Below are positions 1 to 8,826 of a stretch of DNA of 64,000 nt, piece by piece. Origin of the DNA: UBA6168 sp964573725 (lineage in GTDB: Bacteria > Bacteroidota > Bacteroidia > Chitinophagales > Saprospiraceae); NCBI GenBank assembly GCA_964573725.1, contig CAZNLJ010000017.1, positions 44,226-108,225 of the forward strand, given 5' to 3'. The notes under the pieces are model-generated. The model ran no database searches and was not told the DNA's origin. It saw nothing but the letters and a program-made list of their open reading frames with translations. The position numbers were made by a program, and so were the translations under genes. How positions within the stretch are numbered: the stretch's first letter is position 1; each line of letters starts with the position of its first letter.

Positions 1-291
1 ACTTCCCAGATCCGGGGCGCCGTCATCTATATCGACCATTATGAGAACGCCATCGTCAATATCCGCCGGGAGCTCTTCGAAAAAATACGCAACGGCAGGA
101 CGTTTCAACTTTTCTTCAAACGCCACGACCCGGTCGCCGTCCTGAGCCGCCACTACGGGGACGTTCCCGTCGGCGAAACCCTCTGCCTGTTCAATTCCGC
201 CGGGTTCCTGGAAATCGCCATCCACATGGGCAAGGCCAGCAGCATGCTGGGACTGTACCTGGATGACATGGTTCAGGTGGACTTCCAATGA
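1..291 (+). CDS. SAM hydrolase / SAM hydroxide adenosyltransferase, C-terminal part (5' end outside window)
   Basis: The reading frame is open from the first base and ends in TGA at 289-291, giving the last 96 residues of a protein. The segment reads IYIDHYENAIVNIRRELF and ends near GLYLDDMVQVDFQ, with a GKASSMLGL stretch. This matches the C-terminal domain of the DUF62 family (SAM hydroxide adenosyltransferase, related to fluorinase/chlorinase), which hydrolyses S-adenosylmethionine to adenosine and methionine. The catalytic N-terminal domain lies to the left of the window, so activity cannot be judged here. The family assignment is by recognition of the C-terminal pattern. Confidence 0.75.
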   Translation, partial: TSQIRGAVIYIDHYENAIVNIRRELFEKIRNGRTFQLFFKRHDPVAVLSRHYGDVPVGETLCLFNSAGFLEIAIHMGKASSMLGLYLDDMVQVDFQ

Positions 292-470
292 GGGGCATCT
301 CCCGGCCCTTGCCGGACCGCACTCCCCGCCCCTTGCCCCCGCGCCCGATATTGTGGGGTTTTCCATCCGGCTTTTATCCTACTTTTGCGTTGGCAACGGC
401 GAAGACGAACCCGGGACGGATGTTTCCTGCCAAGACGAGGTCCCGGTTCCGCGCCCACTGTTAGCGACAA

Positions 471-2456
471 ATGACAACCAATCGGATTCGGTCTTTTCTT
501 TCCTTCGGGACCTGGCCCGGACAACTGGCCTATTGGGTGGATTCCTTTCTGACGGGACTCCTCTGCTTCACCGGCTTCCGGCTCCTGCTGCTGGTGCAGG
601 AACTGCCGCAACTGCGTTACCTGCCGCCCTGGGATGCCGCCTTGCGGATTCCGGAGGCATTCCTGACCGGCCTGCGTTTCGACGCGCAAGCCTCCGCCTG
701 CATCATGGCCCTCCCGCTCGTCCTGTTGAGCCTCGACCATGTCTTCGGATGGCGTTCCGGCCGCTTGTACCGCAGCCTCGCCGTCCTCCTGTCCCTCGCT
801 TATGCCGGCTGTTTCTTCATCAGCGCGGCGGACCTCCCCTATTTCCACCATTTCCATGCCCGGGTCACCACCTCCATCCTCGTCTCCGCCGGCAACGAAG
901 ATTCCGACCTGCTGGGCGGGATGGTCTTTCGGGAATGGCGATACAGCTGGGTATTCCTGCCCCTCGGCCTGTTCAGCTATTTCTTCATCCGCCGACAGCA
1001 ACGCTGGATGGAACGGCTGCGCCGGCAGGCCGGGCCGGCAGGCCGGCCCGGCCTGCGCTTCCCTGTCGCTTACGGACTGACCGCCCTCGCCGCATGGGGC
1101 CAATTGTCTTTCCAGGCTCCCTTGCAGGCCCGGGACGCTTATGTATCGGATTACGGGCTGACCAACATGCTGGGACTGAATCCCGTCGTCACCTTCGTCA
1201 GGAGCCTCCCGGAAGCGTTGGATCCGGCCCGCAGACAGGTCCGGTTCCTGCCCGATACATCGGCGCTCCACCACTGTCTGCCTTACCTCGGCCTTTCCGG
1301 GGACAACTTCGCGTTCGATTCGCCTGTTGCCAGGATGGTCGCCACGGACTCCTTTCCTTCCCCGCCGCCCAATGTCGTCCTGGTGCTCCTGGAAAGCATG
1401 AGCGCCCAAAAAATGGGGCGCTACGGCAACCCGAACGGCTTGACTCCCTTCCTGGACAGCCTCGCAACCGTCGGCTTGGCTTTCGACAGCGTCTTCTCCG
1501 CCGGCATCCATACTTTCGCCGGCATCTATGCCACGCTCTACGGCATGCCGGTCCTCCGACGCCAACACCCCCTGGAACAGGTGGACCAGATGGCCGGTTG
1601 GCCGAACGTCCTCCGGTCGATGGGCTACCGGACGGCCTATTTCACAACCCATGACGCCGCTTTCGACAATATCGGCCCCTTCCTCTCCGCCAACGGGTTC
1701 GACCGCATTTACGCAAAACCCGATTATCCGACGGACCGTGTCGTCGGCCCCATGGGCGTACCCGACGATTTCCTCTTCGAATTCGCCGGCCAGGTCATCG
1801 ACGATATGGCCCGCACGGACCAACCTTTCTTCGTCACCCTGATGACCGGCAGCGACCACGGCCCGTATATCATCCCCGATTATTTCCAACCCCGACACGG
1901 GAACAAGACCTTGGGGGTCGTGGAATACGTCGACTGGTCCCTCCGCCGGCTGATGGAACGGTCCGCCCGACAGCCCTGGTTTTCCAATACCCTGTTCGTA
2001 TTCGTGGCCGACCACGGTGCCGCCATCGACAAACGATACGACCTGCCCCTGAGCCTGGCGCACATCCCGCTCCTGTTTTACGCCCCTGCGCTCATCCCCG
2101 GCCCGAAGGCCGTGTCGGCGGTCGGTTCCCAACTGGATGTTTTCCCCACCGCCATGGGCTTACTCGGCCTTCCTTACGTCAACAATACCTTCGGCATGGA
2201 CCTCCTGCGCGAACCAAGGCCGTTCGCCTGCACCTATGCGGACGACAAATACGCGATCTTCGATACCGAATTCCTGATGCTGGCCCGGGAAAACGGCATC
2301 CACTCTCTTTACGCCTATCCTACCCGGCAGGTCGGGGACCACAAGGCGGCCTTACCCGACCGCTATCTCGACATGAAAAGGTTCGCGGAAAGTACTTTCC
2401 AAACAGCCCAGTGGCTTCGGCTTTCAGGCCGCAGCGGCATGCAGACGGCCCCCTGA
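471..2456 (+). CDS. LtaS/OpgB-type membrane sulfatase (phosphoglycerol or phosphoethanolamine transferase family)
   Basis: This 661-residue protein has about five hydrophobic helices in the first 220 residues, then a sulfatase-fold domain from about residue 300. The domain opens with NVVLVLLESMSAQKMG, placing metal ligand Glu308. The likely nucleophile Thr348 lies in IHTFAGIYATLYGMP, and the metal-binding pair Asp514-His515 lies in FVADHG. These correspond to the LtaS/OpgB/EptA arrangement of alkaline-phosphatase-like enzymes that move a phospho-alcohol from a lipid to an envelope acceptor. The catalytic domain should face the periplasm. The substrate cannot be deduced: Bacteroidota lack lipoteichoic acid, so lipid A or glycan decoration is more likely. 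It is convergent with the oxidoreductase gene to its right, with no close same-strand partner. Confidence 0.85.
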   Translation: MTTNRIRSFLSFGTWPGQLAYWVDSFLTGLLCFTGFRLLLLVQELPQLRYLPPWDAALRIPEAFLTGLRFDAQASACIMALPLVLLSLDHVFGWRSGRLYRSLAVLLSLAYAGCFFISAADLPYFHHFHARVTTSILVSAGNEDSDLLGGMVFREWRYSWVFLPLGLFSYFFIRRQQRWMERLRRQAGPAGRPGLRFPVAYGLTALAAWGQLSFQAPLQARDAYVSDYGLTNMLGLNPVVTFVRSLPEALDPARRQVRFLPDTSALHHCLPYLGLSGDNFAFDSPVARMVATDSFPSPPPNVVLVLLESMSAQKMGRYGNPNGLTPFLDSLATVGLAFDSVFSAGIHTFAGIYATLYGMPVLRRQHPLEQVDQMAGWPNVLRSMGYRTAYFTTHDAAFDNIGPFLSANGFDRIYAKPDYPTDRVVGPMGVPDDFLFEFAGQVIDDMARTDQPFFVTLMTGSDHGPYIIPDYFQPRHGNKTLGVVEYVDWSLRRLMERSARQPWFSNTLFVFVADHGAAIDKRYDLPLSLAHIPLLFYAPALIPGPKAVSAVGSQLDVFPTAMGLLGLPYVNNTFGMDLLREPRPFACTYADDKYAIFDTEFLMLARENGIHSLYAYPTRQVGDHKAALPDRYLDMKRFAESTFQTAQWLRLSGRSGMQTAP

Positions 2457-2478
2457 CGGTTCGCCGAAGCCACCGGAC

Positions 2479-3582
2479 TCATACATCAAAGGTGATGGAA
2501 ACGGCGGGCGTCACGGCATGCGCCTGGCAAGCGAGGATCAGGCCGCTGGCAATCTCCGTTTCGTCCAGGGCATAACAGGCATCCATGCGGACTTCCCCGT
2601 CCAACACTTTCGCCATGCAGGTGGCGCAGGCACCGCTGGTGCAGGAATACGGGGCATCCCCGCCGGCATCGATGACCGCGAACAGCAGGGTCTTGCCGGC
2701 AGGGACGTCGGTCTCATAGGTCTTTCCGTCCAGCACCGCCGTCAACCGGGTGCCCTCCGCTTTTTCCGCTCGTCCGGGCACCGGGGCACTGTCCGGCGGA
2801 CTGAAATATTCCCGATGGATATGCCGCTTGTCCACACCCGAGTCGGCCAAGGCCTTTTCCACCGAAGCGATCATGTTCCCAGGACCGCACACGAAATACT
2901 CGGACACCTTGTGCCGCGGCGGATTCTCCGCCAGCCATTGCGACAGTTCCCTGGCCCCGATCCGGCCGGTCCGGCCCGCCCATGACAACCTGCCTTTGGA
3001 AAACAAACCACCGAGCCCTTTCGACTTCTCCCGCCGGGGCTGACTCAGGATATGCTCCACCGACAGCTGGCCTTCGAACCGACGGGAAAGCACCTCCAGC
3101 TGCTCCCGGAAGATGATGTCCTCCTCCGTCCGGCTGCCATACAGCAGGAACACATAACTCATCGGCTCCCGCTCCAGGATGGTCTTCAAGATGGACAACA
3201 AGGGAGTGATCCCGCTGCCGGCCCCTATCAGGTAATAATTCTTCTGCTGCTCGTCCGACAAGGGTGTGTGGAACCGACCTTCCGGCCCCATGACCTCGAC
3301 CTCGTCCCCCGCCGCCAGGTTGTCGTGGATCCATCCGGACACCTTTCCCCCCTTGACCTTCTTCACCGTGATGGCCAGGCCATCCTCCAGCGGACTGCTG
3401 CTCATCGAATACGAACGCCGCTCCTCCTGCCCGGCCAGCTGGAACCGGAGGGTGACGTATTGTCCTTGGGTGTATGTGAACGCCGCTTTCAGGTCGTCCG
3501 GAATCCCGAAGCGCAAGGTGACCGTATCGGCTGTCTCCCGGGTCACGGACCGGATCGGCAACTTATGAAAAGAATGATGCAT
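2479..3582 (-). CDS. Ferredoxin-NAD(P)H reductase with C-terminal 2Fe-2S domain (PaaE/HCP-reductase type)
   Basis: This 367-residue protein has three domains in order. The FAD-binding barrel carries RRSYSMSS (RxYS at 56-59). The NAD(P)-binding domain carries GAGSGITPLLS (120-130). The C-terminal plant-type ferredoxin domain has cysteines 314, 319, 322 and 352 (CTSGACATC and LACQAH). The layout is that of PaaE-like reductases, which pass electrons from NAD(P)H through flavin and a 2Fe-2S cluster to an oxygenase or another acceptor. No oxygenase partner lies in the window, so the client is unknown. The ATG at 3582 is chosen because homology begins there; the frame stays open far upstream in low-complexity sequence without family similarity. 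Confidence 0.88.
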   Translation of the reverse strand: MHHSFHKLPIRSVTRETADTVTLRFGIPDDLKAAFTYTQGQYVTLRFQLAGQEERRSYSMSSSPLEDGLAITVKKVKGGKVSGWIHDNLAAGDEVEVMGPEGRFHTPLSDEQQKNYYLIGAGSGITPLLSILKTILEREPMSYVFLLYGSRTEEDIIFREQLEVLSRRFEGQLSVEHILSQPRREKSKGLGGLFSKGRLSWAGRTGRIGARELSQWLAENPPRHKVSEYFVCGPGNMIASVEKALADSGVDKRHIHREYFSPPDSAPVPGRAEKAEGTRLTAVLDGKTYETDVPAGKTLLFAVIDAGGDAPYSCTSGACATCMAKVLDGEVRMDACYALDETEIASGLILACQAHAVTPAVSITFDV

Positions 3583-3958
3583 AACGAATAACGGATGGTT
3601 GAATGACTTTTCCCGCAGGCCCCGCGCAGCTGTCGATGTCCGCCGGTGACCGGCCACCTTCGGCCGCCTTACGGTCGGGTGCTCCGGAAAACCTATAATA
3701 CAGTCATCCCGCGGATATGTTTGATAAAAAATGAAAAAAGCTACGATCCGCATGGTCAGCGTACCGGCCCTGCCGCAAAGCACCGGGAAAGCGTGCACGC
3801 CCCCCGGTGACGACCCGGAAAACCAGGCTGTTCGTACCATCCGTCCTTTTCTTGCGTACACGCCGACGGCAAGGGTCCTCAACGCCGCAATACGACCGGT
3901 GTCCCGGGAAACCTTCCCCACCTTTGTCCCTGCAGGGAGGGCCCGGAGGCAGGATAGG
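3583..3958. other. Intergenic region, no gene seen
   Basis: This stretch lies between two divergent genes. The open frames in it are rich in Pro, Arg and Gly and resemble no family I know. I see no tRNA-like sequence and no strong hairpin with a T-run. The right end leads into the promoter listed separately at 3959-3989. Confidence 0.5.
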
Positions 3959-3989
3959 TTTTCCACTCCCCCCTAAATACCTAACTTTG
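3959..3989 (+). promoter_or_regulatory. Bacteroidota-type promoter for the HAD hydrolase gene
   Basis: A perfect -7 element TAACTTTG (pattern TAnnTTTG) sits at 3982-3989. A TTTT at 3959-3962 stands in for the -33 TTTG, with a 19-base spacer. Transcription would start near 3996, about 70 bases before the ATG at 4067. Confidence 0.5.
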
Positions 3990-4066
3990 CGGGAAAAACC
4001 GGATTTTTTGGCGGAAGCCGGCGGAACCGGTTGCGAACAGCCGCTTCCCTCCATACCAGCACGGAT

Positions 4067-4921
4067 ATGTACACCCAAAGTTCATTCCTCGACATCGCCG
4101 ACACCTTCAAGGCGGTATTCCTCGATTCCTACGGCGTGGTCAAGAACTACAAGGGTCTGATTAACGGCGTGTCGGACACCATCGATGCGCTGCGGGACCG
4201 GGGCATCCACCTGCGTATCCTGACCAACGACGCTTCCCGCAGCCAGGAACAGCAATTCCACAATTTCCAACAGCTGGGATTGCACAACCTCCGGCAGGAC
4301 GAGATCATCACCTCCGGTATGCTTGCCCGCAACTTCCTGCAGCACAAGATAATCCGAGGAAAAATAGCCTATCTGGGCACAGAAAACGCGGCAGCTTACA
4401 TCCTGGAATCCGGCTTCCCCTCCATCCCGGTCCGGGAAGTGGACCTGCAGGACATCGATGATATCGCCGGCTTCGCATTCCTGGATGACGAGGGATTCGA
4501 TTGGAACAAGGACATCAACAAGACCGTCAACCTGATCAACCGCAAGAACATACCGGTCATCGTGGCCAACTCGGACAAGGTGTATCCGGTGTCGCGCAAC
4601 GATGTCGCGATTGCGACCGGCAGCATCGCCCAACTGGTGGAAAGCATCCTGAACCGCAAGTTCATCCATTTCGGGAAACCGGATTCGCAGATGTTCATGT
4701 ACGCTTACGACGACTTGGTCCGCTGTGCCGGCATGGTCGACCGACAGGACATCCTCATGGTCGGCGACACCCTCCACACGGATATTCTCGGTGGGAACAA
4801 GTTCGGCCTCAAGACCTTGCTGGTACTCAGCGGCAACACCAGCCAGGAAATGGCCGACATCCACATCCGTGCCACCGGCATCATTCCCGATTTCATCGCC
4901 CCTTCCATCGCCGCCCGCTGA
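4067..4921 (+). CDS. HAD-superfamily hydrolase, class IIA (NagD/phosphoglycolate phosphatase-like)
   Basis: This 284-residue protein begins with the HAD motif I region AVFLDSYGVV, which has the D-x-x-G-V arrangement of the class IIA subgroup rather than the usual DxDGT. Motif II is ILTNDASRS, a typical T/SN pair. The C-terminal ILMVGDTLHTDILGGNKFG is the GDxxxxD motif for magnesium. Class IIA enzymes (NagD, pyridoxal phosphatase, 4-nitrophenylphosphatase) dephosphorylate small metabolites; the substrate here is not deducible. The second Asp of motif I is Tyr here (DSY), as in some class IIA-like subfamilies, so phosphatase activity is less certain than the fold. The ATG at 4067 follows a recognisable promoter; an upstream TTG at 4031 is in frame but less likely. 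Confidence 0.8.
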   Translation: MYTQSSFLDIADTFKAVFLDSYGVVKNYKGLINGVSDTIDALRDRGIHLRILTNDASRSQEQQFHNFQQLGLHNLRQDEIITSGMLARNFLQHKIIRGKIAYLGTENAAAYILESGFPSIPVREVDLQDIDDIAGFAFLDDEGFDWNKDINKTVNLINRKNIPVIVANSDKVYPVSRNDVAIATGSIAQLVESILNRKFIHFGKPDSQMFMYAYDDLVRCAGMVDRQDILMVGDTLHTDILGGNKFGLKTLLVLSGNTSQEMADIHIRATGIIPDFIAPSIAAR

Positions 4922-4936
4922 ACCGACGGGGGCGGC

Positions 4937-5977
4937 CTATCGGCCAAGCGCTTCCTGCCGGATGTATGCCCGGAGGTCCTCCAACATCTGTTCACTCATC
5001 TTTTCCTCCGTGTAATGCGGCATGTAGGCCTTTTTCCAGGGAATCGGCGGTGTGCCGTAGCGGGCCACCTGGTACACCGAGTACCGGGAGTATGTCGGGA
5101 AATGCCGGTGCAGAAAGCGGAAGGACAAATCGGAATGGTCCAGTTTGAAGAAGGCGTAACGTTTTTCCGCGTGGCAGTGGAGGCAGCTCCGTTCATAGAG
5201 CAATTTACCGGTGGCGGGGTCTCCCTGGGTCGGGAAGCCTGTCTTACGGTCGGCCGGCGGGTCGAGGAAAGTCGCCGGCATCCCGGACAGGTATTTCGAT
5301 TTGAGCAGGTTGATGGCTGCCGGCCGTTCGCTTTCATGGCCGGGTTGGAGCGCGGATTGCAGCTGCTGCCGTTCCCGGTCGCTGAGCCGCAGGTCGTCGA
5401 GGGCCAGTCCGATGTCCCACAGGGCGGCCAGTACCGACTCCATTTCCCAATCGGCCAGGGGCCTTCCCTGGGCACATTCCGTGGCACACAACTGGATGGC
5501 CTCCCGCAGGTTTTCCTGGGCGGCCTTGACCAGGTCGCCATATTTCCGGTAATAATCGCCGTTGTAAAAATACCGCCGGTCCACGATGCCGTACAAGGCA
5601 CTGCCCTGGAGAAAGGGCAATCCGTTTTCAGCTGCATACCGAAGCCTGCCCATGGGATCGGTCCGGGAAAGGTCCGGTTCGTCCCGCCGGATGTTGTGGC
5701 AGGAGGTACAGACGAAATGGCGGCTCACCCGGGCGGTGGGCTCCCCGCCCGGTCCGGTCGTCTGCCCGTAACGGATGATTTCCAACCCTTTGGCGGGATC
5801 GACACCCGGGAGGGAATAATCCGGCAGGTGCGGCGCCGCGGCATCGCCCAGTTGCACCAGGATATCCGCTACGGCCGTACGGTCCTCATCCGGCGGGGAA
5901 AAAGCGGGACCATGCCCGGTGAACCCCGGCAGGAGGGAAATGGCCAGCGTGGCCCCTACAAGTATGTATGCTTTCAT
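4937..5977 (-). CDS. Exported diheme cytochrome c family protein
   Basis: This 346-residue protein has an N-terminal signal-like stretch (KAYILVGATLAISLLPGF) and two covalent heme sites: CTSCH at 90-94 and CLHCH at 265-269. Each is followed by sequence compatible with a cytochrome c fold, and a Met-rich tail (YMPHYTEEKM) could supply the distal ligand of the second heme. It should be periplasmic and carry single electrons. The gene is first to the right of two further minus-strand genes (DUF5777 and a CxxxxCH protein) and probably last in their transcription unit. Its exact partner, a peroxidase or a respiratory oxidase, cannot be told. The stop lies 15 bases from the convergent HAD gene. The ATG at 5977 gives the signal peptide; longer forms do not. 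Confidence 0.85.
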   Translation of the reverse strand: MKAYILVGATLAISLLPGFTGHGPAFSPPDEDRTAVADILVQLGDAAAPHLPDYSLPGVDPAKGLEIIRYGQTTGPGGEPTARVSRHFVCTSCHNIRRDEPDLSRTDPMGRLRYAAENGLPFLQGSALYGIVDRRYFYNGDYYRKYGDLVKAAQENLREAIQLCATECAQGRPLADWEMESVLAALWDIGLALDDLRLSDRERQQLQSALQPGHESERPAAINLLKSKYLSGMPATFLDPPADRKTGFPTQGDPATGKLLYERSCLHCHAEKRYAFFKLDHSDLSFRFLHRHFPTYSRYSVYQVARYGTPPIPWKKAYMPHYTEEKMSEQMLEDLRAYIRQEALGR

Positions 5978-6056
5978 CTCATCGTAATTGCGACCGAAAT
6001 CCCAAGATCCTGTATCCGACGGCCGACGGGACCGGCAGGCTTCCGGCTCCGTCGCC

Positions 6057-6929
6057 TCAACGGTTGAACAAGCGGGAAATGGTGAACCCAATCCGAAATT
6101 GGCCGTCCGACCAATCCGACCTGGTATACGGGAGGTAGTCCGTCGGCATGATCCCGGTAGCGTTGGTGAAATTGAGCTGGAAAACATGCCCGCCCGTATC
6201 GAATTCGAAACCCAAACCGAGCGGCAGCCGGTAGTTGTCTCCCGTCGGCCGGTCGAAAGGGGCCTGGGCGCCGTTCAGCGGCACGGCCGCCTCCCCGATG
6301 AGTCCCAGGACACGGGATAGTTGCCAGCGCCAGGACAAACCGGCATGGAACAGGTCGTTGACATCACCCGACGGCACCACGTTCCGGTGCGTGACCCCGC
6401 CCGCCAATTGCAGCGAGAAACGCTCCGTGAAGCGGCGCGCCGCCATCAGGCTGACATGGTGGACCAAACGGTGCGGGAACACCTCGAAGTAATTGATGCT
6501 GGAGGGATCGGCCGAACTTCCCGCCGTGGAGGCCGTGGAAAGGCCGAACAGGGCGACCGTCAGGGGCGCGCCCCGATGCCCTTGGCTCAGGCACCGCCAT
6601 TTCAGGGACGTACTGACCAGTTGCCGCAAAGGTCCCGCCCCCTTGGAACGGGCTACCCCGAATGTCAGCTGGTCCGTAAAGCCGTACTCAAACCCGAAGG
6701 CGACATCCGAAGCGTTCTCAAGCCCGTAGAGGGTGGGCCACCCGCCGGCATCCCCGGCAATATCCCCGAAGCGATGCACAATCCGGGCATCAAGTTTCCG
6801 CGTCGGCAATGTCTCCACCGAAGGGCTGTTGATGACCCACCGGTCGCGGAAAGTCCGGAACATCGGCAACTGCCCGTGTACGGCGAAGGTCATGGCCAAT
6901 CCAGCCAACAGCATAGGAAACCTTTTCAT
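6057..6929 (-). CDS. DUF5777 family beta-barrel protein, outer membrane
   Basis: This 290-residue protein has an N-terminal signal peptide (MKRFPMLLAGLAMTFAVHGQ) and alternating polar/aromatic strands through its length. It includes RKLDARIVHRFGDIAG and VAFGFEYGFTDQLTFGVAR, which are characteristic of the Bacteroidota DUF5777 family, and it ends in FRIGFTISRLFNR, a typical barrel end with a near-terminal aromatic. DUF5777 proteins often sit beside periplasmic cytochromes and YceI-like proteins. The context here agrees: a diheme cytochrome lies 79 bases downstream and a heme-motif-like protein lies upstream. The function is unknown; a structural or electron-transfer role at the outer membrane is inference from context. 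Confidence 0.82.
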   Translation of the reverse strand: MKRFPMLLAGLAMTFAVHGQLPMFRTFRDRWVINSPSVETLPTRKLDARIVHRFGDIAGDAGGWPTLYGLENASDVAFGFEYGFTDQLTFGVARSKGAGPLRQLVSTSLKWRCLSQGHRGAPLTVALFGLSTASTAGSSADPSSINYFEVFPHRLVHHVSLMAARRFTERFSLQLAGGVTHRNVVPSGDVNDLFHAGLSWRWQLSRVLGLIGEAAVPLNGAQAPFDRPTGDNYRLPLGLGFEFDTGGHVFQLNFTNATGIMPTDYLPYTRSDWSDGQFRIGFTISRLFNR

Positions 6930-6982
6930 AAGAAATCAAATTTTCTTCCCGAATCCCGTCCGGACGGACGGCGGACCGCCCC

Positions 6983-7399
6983 CTATTCCGGGTATCCCTC
7001 GAGCAACCAACATTGCAGGACCTGGAATTCCCGTTCCGTCAGGTCGTCCTGGCGGGATTCCACATACACGGAACGGTCGGGCGGCATCCCGACGACGGGG
7101 TCGTCCTGCCGGTTGATGACCCGCTCCTGGAACGAACCGCTCGCCAGGTGCGGCAAAATACCTTGGTACCCGGTGTAATCCCCCGGCCCGATCCCCGTTC
7201 CGCCGTCGTGACAACCCGCATAGGAACAGGTGTTGTCGATGACCGTGCGGACGCCGTTCCCATAAGTGGTCACGCTGACGGTATCACAATAGGCGGGCCT
7301 CGTCGGCGGCGGCAACTCATCGCTGGTACAAGCCTGCCAAGTCAGCGACCAAGACATGGCCGCTACAAGAAGAACGGCTCCCAAGATTCCCTGTTTCAT
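6983..7399 (-). CDS. Exported protein with CxxxxCH heme-like motif, possible lipoprotein
   Basis: This 138-residue protein starts with a hydrophobic signal (KQGILGAVLLVAAMSWSLTW) ending at QAC, which could be an atypical lipobox. The mature part has one cysteine motif NTCSYAGCHDGG, i.e. C-x4-C-H, the non-standard heme-like signature common in small Bacteroidota and Planctomycetes proteins, followed by GILPHLASGSF and MPPDRSVYV. It lies 53 bases before the DUF5777 gene on the same strand and forms a three-gene cassette with it and the diheme cytochrome. Heme attachment is inferred from the motif and context only. The start at 7399 is chosen for the signal peptide. Confidence 0.7.
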   Translation of the reverse strand: MKQGILGAVLLVAAMSWSLTWQACTSDELPPPTRPAYCDTVSVTTYGNGVRTVIDNTCSYAGCHDGGTGIGPGDYTGYQGILPHLASGSFQERVINRQDDPVVGMPPDRSVYVESRQDDLTEREFQVLQCWLLEGYPE

Positions 7400-7561
7400 C
7401 TTTCCATCGGTTATTGTGTGTGGACAAATGTAGGCATTCCCATGGAGCTTCCGCCTCCGGACAACCGCTGTTCCCAAGCATTTGTCTTCCCGGATGCCGG
7501 CCGGCGGACCAGACCGCCCCCATTTTTTATCCCCGGGCGCGTCGAACTTTCATTTCCCTTG

Positions 7562-7596
7562 TTTGTACTTAGTTAAGGCTCGTTTGAATAATTTTG
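7562..7596 (+). promoter_or_regulatory. Bacteroidota-type promoter for the bacilliredoxin gene
   Basis: TTTG at 7562-7565 and TAATTTTG at 7589-7596 match both elements exactly, with a 23-base spacer. Transcription would start near 7603, about 24 bases upstream of the ATG at 7627. Confidence 0.65.
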
Positions 7597-7626
7597 CGCA
7601 ATATTCCATCCATCAACTTTAACACT

Positions 7627-8040
7627 ATGTATCCGATACAACTGACCGCACCCATGGCGCAGGAACTCCACAACATGGGATTCGAAAGCCTTTCGTCCGC
7701 CGATGCCGTGGAGACGGCCCTCGAGCAGCAGGACGGCACCACCCTGGTAGTGGTCAACTCCGTCTGCGGCTGCGCCGCCGCCAACGCCCGCCCCGGGGTC
7801 CGCATGTCCCTCGACAGCGGCAAACGGCCGGACAAACTGGTCACCGTATTCGCCGGTGTCGACCGGGAGGCCACGGAAAAAGCCAGGGAATACCTGCTGC
7901 CTTACCCGCCTTCCTCTCCTTCCATCGCCCTGTTCAAGGACGGCAGGCTGGTCCATTTCCTCGAACGGCACCACATCGAGGGCCGCAGTGCGGACATCAT
8001 CGCCGCCAATCTCCGCATGGCTTACGACCGTTTCTGCTGA
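7627..8040 (+). CDS. BrxA/BrxB family bacilliredoxin (YphP/YqiW type)
   Basis: This 137-residue protein has a thioredoxin-like fold with the family CGC active site in VVVNSVCGCAAANARPG, followed by LVTVFAGVDREATEKAREYL and the strand SIALFKDGRLVHFLERHHIEG. Members in Firmicutes reverse S-bacillithiolation of proteins; many Bacteroidota also carry bacilliredoxins. The role is thus thiol redox repair in the cytoplasm, with bacillithiol as the likely thiol (inference). It has its own promoter immediately upstream and is convergent with the LysE gene. The length is normal for the family. Confidence 0.9.
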   Translation: MYPIQLTAPMAQELHNMGFESLSSADAVETALEQQDGTTLVVVNSVCGCAAANARPGVRMSLDSGKRPDKLVTVFAGVDREATEKAREYLLPYPPSSPSIALFKDGRLVHFLERHHIEGRSADIIAANLRMAYDRFC

Positions 8041-8090
8041 ACCCCGCCGGATGGCGACCGCGACAGGCCGCCGAAACGCCCTCCCCCTGC

Positions 8091-8124
8091 GGAGCAAGGG
8101 ACGCCCCGCGCGCTCCCTTGCTCC
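8091..8124. terminator. Perfect 11-bp hairpin between convergent genes
   Basis: The arms at 8091-8101 (GGAGCAAGGGA) and 8114-8124 (TCCCTTGCTCC) pair perfectly around a 12-base loop. The hairpin sits between the ends of the convergent bacilliredoxin and LysE genes, where a two-way terminator is expected. There is no T-run after either arm, so intrinsic termination is uncertain. Confidence 0.4.
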
Positions 8125-8165
8125 CTCCGGGCAGCCCCTTTCCCGGCGAACAAGCCGCAGGGAAC

Positions 8166-8780
8166 TCAGTATAGTTTGTAAAGCTGGAACAATCCGAACA
8201 AGACGAGTGCCATTCCGATGAACTTGTTCACCCATCTGGTGACAAGCGCCGATTTGCTGAGTATCTTCTCTCCCAACAGGGCATATCCCGTCAACAAGGT
8301 AAACGTACCCGCCATCGTCCCGACGCTGAAAGCCAGCACATACTGGTTTTCCCGCACCAACCAGCCGTTCGCCGCCAAGAGGGTTCCGTAAAAAATCCAA
8401 AACGGAATGACCATCAGGTTCAGGGAGCTGATCAGCATCCCTTTGAAAAATTCGTTTCGACGCCGCCCCGCCGGTTCTCCCGCCGGCACCACCCCGGCCG
8501 GCCGGGCAAAAAACAGGAAATACCCGCCGGCCGACAGGAAGGCGACCGCCGCAATCCATTGGAAAATCCGTTCCACACCGGGCGCATCCGTGAACAACCA
8601 AGTGAACTTGACGGCGACGAACACCTGGAAGAATTCCACCAAGGCCGCTCCGAAGGCTGCCCACAAGGCATAGCGGAGCCCTTTGCGGATGGCCGTCTGG
8701 GCAACCATCATGTTGATCATCCCGAATGGGAGGGAACCGATGAAACTGATACCGTATGCAATCAGGAAATGTGTGATCAC
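8166..8780 (-). CDS. LysE/RhtB family exporter
   Basis: This 204-residue inner-membrane protein has about six hydrophobic helices. It opens with FLIAYGISFIGSLPFGMINMMVAQTAIRKG when read in parts, the LysE-type first helix with the proline-glycine turn, then a basic loop and WAAFGAALVEFFQVFVA. The family exports amino acids and related small molecules by proton exchange. The N-terminal P-F-G-x-I-N pattern is the form common in Bacteroidota members, whose substrates are mostly unknown. Downstream of it on the same strand there is only the convergent bacilliredoxin. The ATP-grasp gene lies 46 bases to its right on the opposite side of its start, also on the minus strand, so the two may be cotranscribed. 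Confidence 0.82.
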   Translation of the reverse strand: MITHFLIAYGISFIGSLPFGMINMMVAQTAIRKGLRYALWAAFGAALVEFFQVFVAVKFTWLFTDAPGVERIFQWIAAVAFLSAGGYFLFFARPAGVVPAGEPAGRRRNEFFKGMLISSLNLMVIPFWIFYGTLLAANGWLVRENQYVLAFSVGTMAGTFTLLTGYALLGEKILSKSALVTRWVNKFIGMALVLFGLFQLYKLY

Positions 8781-8826
8781 TGTCTTGGGCGCTGTAATTC
8801 CGAATCGGGGCGTACGGTGCCGGTAT

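Noticed and set aside
273..2132. A 619-codon open frame on the minus strand opposite the sulfatase gene
   Set aside because: It is the antisense shadow of a gene with clear catalytic motifs on the plus strand; the translated sequence shows no family pattern.
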